NCBI GenBank assembly: GCA_903813345.2
Contig: CAIIXF020000007.1
Span: 7,323,730 to 7,387,729 of the forward strand
Reading direction: 5' to 3'
Origin: Owenia fusiformis
Lineage: Eukaryota > Annelida > Polychaeta > Sabellida > Oweniidae
DNA: 64,000 bases
The notes under the pieces are model-generated. The model was not told where the DNA came from and made no database searches. It saw nothing but the letters and a program-made list of their open reading frames with translations. The translations under genes were made by a program, and so were the position numbers. Below, in pieces: positions 62,585 through 64,000 of the stretch; position 1 is the stretch's first letter; each line of letters starts with the position of its first letter.

Positions 62585-64000
62585 ATGACATCAAATATGT
62601 TTTGCTTGTCAGTCTTTTGTTTGTGGGTTTTATTTGCAACATTATCTATTCTTGGTGAGTAAAACAATTAAAATCAACTGTTATTGTAATACTGGAAATC
62701 TAGGACTTTGTACATATATCATTGGTTTACTTCCGATAACTGTAGATTTTTCATTATGTATAATGTTTAACAAATATTTTAATTTAACATTTTTTTCTAC
62801 TGTCAGGTAGCCCTGCTACTAATACAGAATCCTGCAGTCACAACTTTGGCTACTTTGGCAACATGACATTCCAAGCAGTGCAAGGGAGACTCTTGAACAT
62901 AATGACAGGCATGAAGATCCCTTGTGATGGGTATCTAATGGGGTGGATGTATGAGCTGTATGCTCAACAGGATCCACCTTGGGTCTGTGTATTCCGTTCG
63001 ATTACAGCGACCAACTTTGAATTGGTACATCGAACTCAGTTACCAACTCAAGATTCAGGTGTTAATTTGAAACGACTGGAAATACCATTCAAGGTAAGAC
63101 ATTAAAACTCATCATTTTTTTCACAACACCTCTGGAATATATAAATATTTATTTAACTTTTTTTGTCTCTAAGAACATTAATCAGAATTGAGCAGTTGTT
63201 TATCAAGTCTTATTGCAAGAACAAGTCTAAAAGAATTTCATTGTTCAATTTCCTAAGCTAAATTCAGTCTCATTCAAAGTTTGACCTCCATAGCCCCTCT
63301 ATTCATTTACAAGGGCCAAATTTCTAATTTTGCATGTTTTGGGGGTAGTGATTAGCTAGACTTCAGGGCTCTTACATACATCTATTCTATTATACCAAAA
63401 AATAGGTAGCCAAGGATGATATAGTTGGATTGATGTTTTCCTCTACAACCACTGATGGTTCTATACTACAACATATGGAAAACAACCCCACAAACATCCC
63501 AACTGAAGACTTCTATGAGACATATCTGGAATGGGGAGCTCCTTACCATCACATAGAAAACACTGAAATTGGAGACAATTTTGAACTGAGTGCAGCCAAA
63601 TGGATTGTCTACAAAAGGGTCTATCAACTTCAGGCTGTTTTGAACCATGGTGAGTATCATAGATACAGTCAATCACTGTAAAAGTTCTCTATATCCTCAT
63701 ATCAGAGGTGCAAAGCAGTTCAAACATACTCTTTCCAACTGTTTGATTTTGCTTCTTAAAAGAGCACTTCATTAATGATAAGATTTCTTGACACACTTCA
63801 AAAACAATTTCATAATGAAGACAACAATCTTACTACTAAAGTATTGTCTCTAGAATCCATGTATCCTAATTCCTGACAATTGACTGCAACACATAGTGAA
63901 TTTATGCTACAGATTTGAGGCGTAACAGGGGAAACTATGAACTAGGAGAAGAAGATACCACTCTTACAGTTCCTGCTATTTCTGATGGATTTGGACCATG
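62585..64000 (+). CDS. Secreted protein, paralogue B (first four exons, runs off the window)
   Basis: Exons 62585-62654, 62807-63093, 63406-63649 and 63913-64000 (continuing). Exon 1 is a signal peptide (MTSNMFCLSVFCLWVLFATL). Exon 2 begins after CTGTCAG (GSPATNTESCSHNFGYFGN), continues RLLNIMTGMKIPCDGYLMGW, then WVCVFRS and LVHRTQLPTQDSGVNLK, and ends K|GTAAGAC. Exon 3 (VAKDDIVGLMFSSTTTDGS, DFYETYLEWGAPYHHIEN, AKWIVYKRVYQLQAVLNHG) and exon 4 (DLRRNRGNYELGEEDTTLTV) continue in phase. Alternating hydrophobic residues with few cysteines suggest a beta-rich extracellular domain, an inference without a named family. The exon 2 coding sequence is almost identical to paralogue A's. No transmembrane segment is seen so far. 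Confidence 0.75.

Overview
This is an AT-rich stretch of animal nuclear DNA. It has split genes with canonical GT-AG introns of 0.1-6 kb, long intergenic spaces and very many transposon remnants. The proteins are close to their vertebrate counterparts, and one of them (ODAD2/ARMC4) is a motile-cilium protein. A marine invertebrate (deuterostome or lophotrochozoan) fits best, but the sequence does not settle the phylum. I see no rRNA or tRNA gene, CRISPR array or bacterial operon.

Layout. (1) 1-10911, plus strand: the last two coding exons of a UBE2E-type ubiquitin-conjugating enzyme, with upstream exons outside the window. (2) 10912-20240: UBE2E 3' region, then intergenic DNA filled with non-autonomous DNA transposons. 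(3) 20241-32949, minus strand: complete DNAJC7 (TPR plus J-domain co-chaperone), 13 coding exons, with a transposon cluster in intron 1. (4) 33667-49777, plus strand: complete ODAD2/ARMC4 (outer dynein arm docking, armadillo repeats), 17 coding exons, head-to-head with DNAJC7. Its intron 11 is almost entirely one 5.5 kb palindromic (foldback) element. (5) 50696-52744: small inverted-repeat elements and an 82 bp satellite. (6) 52884-53568, minus strand: last coding exon of a BTB/BACK-domain protein. (7) 54860-58404, plus strand: a non-LTR retrotransposon with an intact endonuclease/reverse-transcriptase ORF and a 40-A tail. (8) 59192-64000, plus strand: two tandem paralogues of a small secreted protein family that I do not recognise. 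The first is truncated; the second runs off the window.

How the genes relate. UBE2E (ubiquitin transfer), DNAJC7 (HSP70/HSP90 co-chaperone) and the BACK-domain protein (probable CUL3-type adaptor family) are housekeeping or proteostasis genes without an obvious shared pathway. The DNAJC7-ODAD2 pair starts within about 0.7 kb of each other on opposite strands and may share a promoter. That interval contains an imperfect RFX X-box-like pair.

The most notable structure is in the repeats: two large foldback elements that carry pieces of other coding sequences, a family of short perfect hairpins, 145 bp tandem arrays built on a YY1-like word, a GAACG-studded TTAA-type element, and exon-limited near-identity between the two secreted paralogues.
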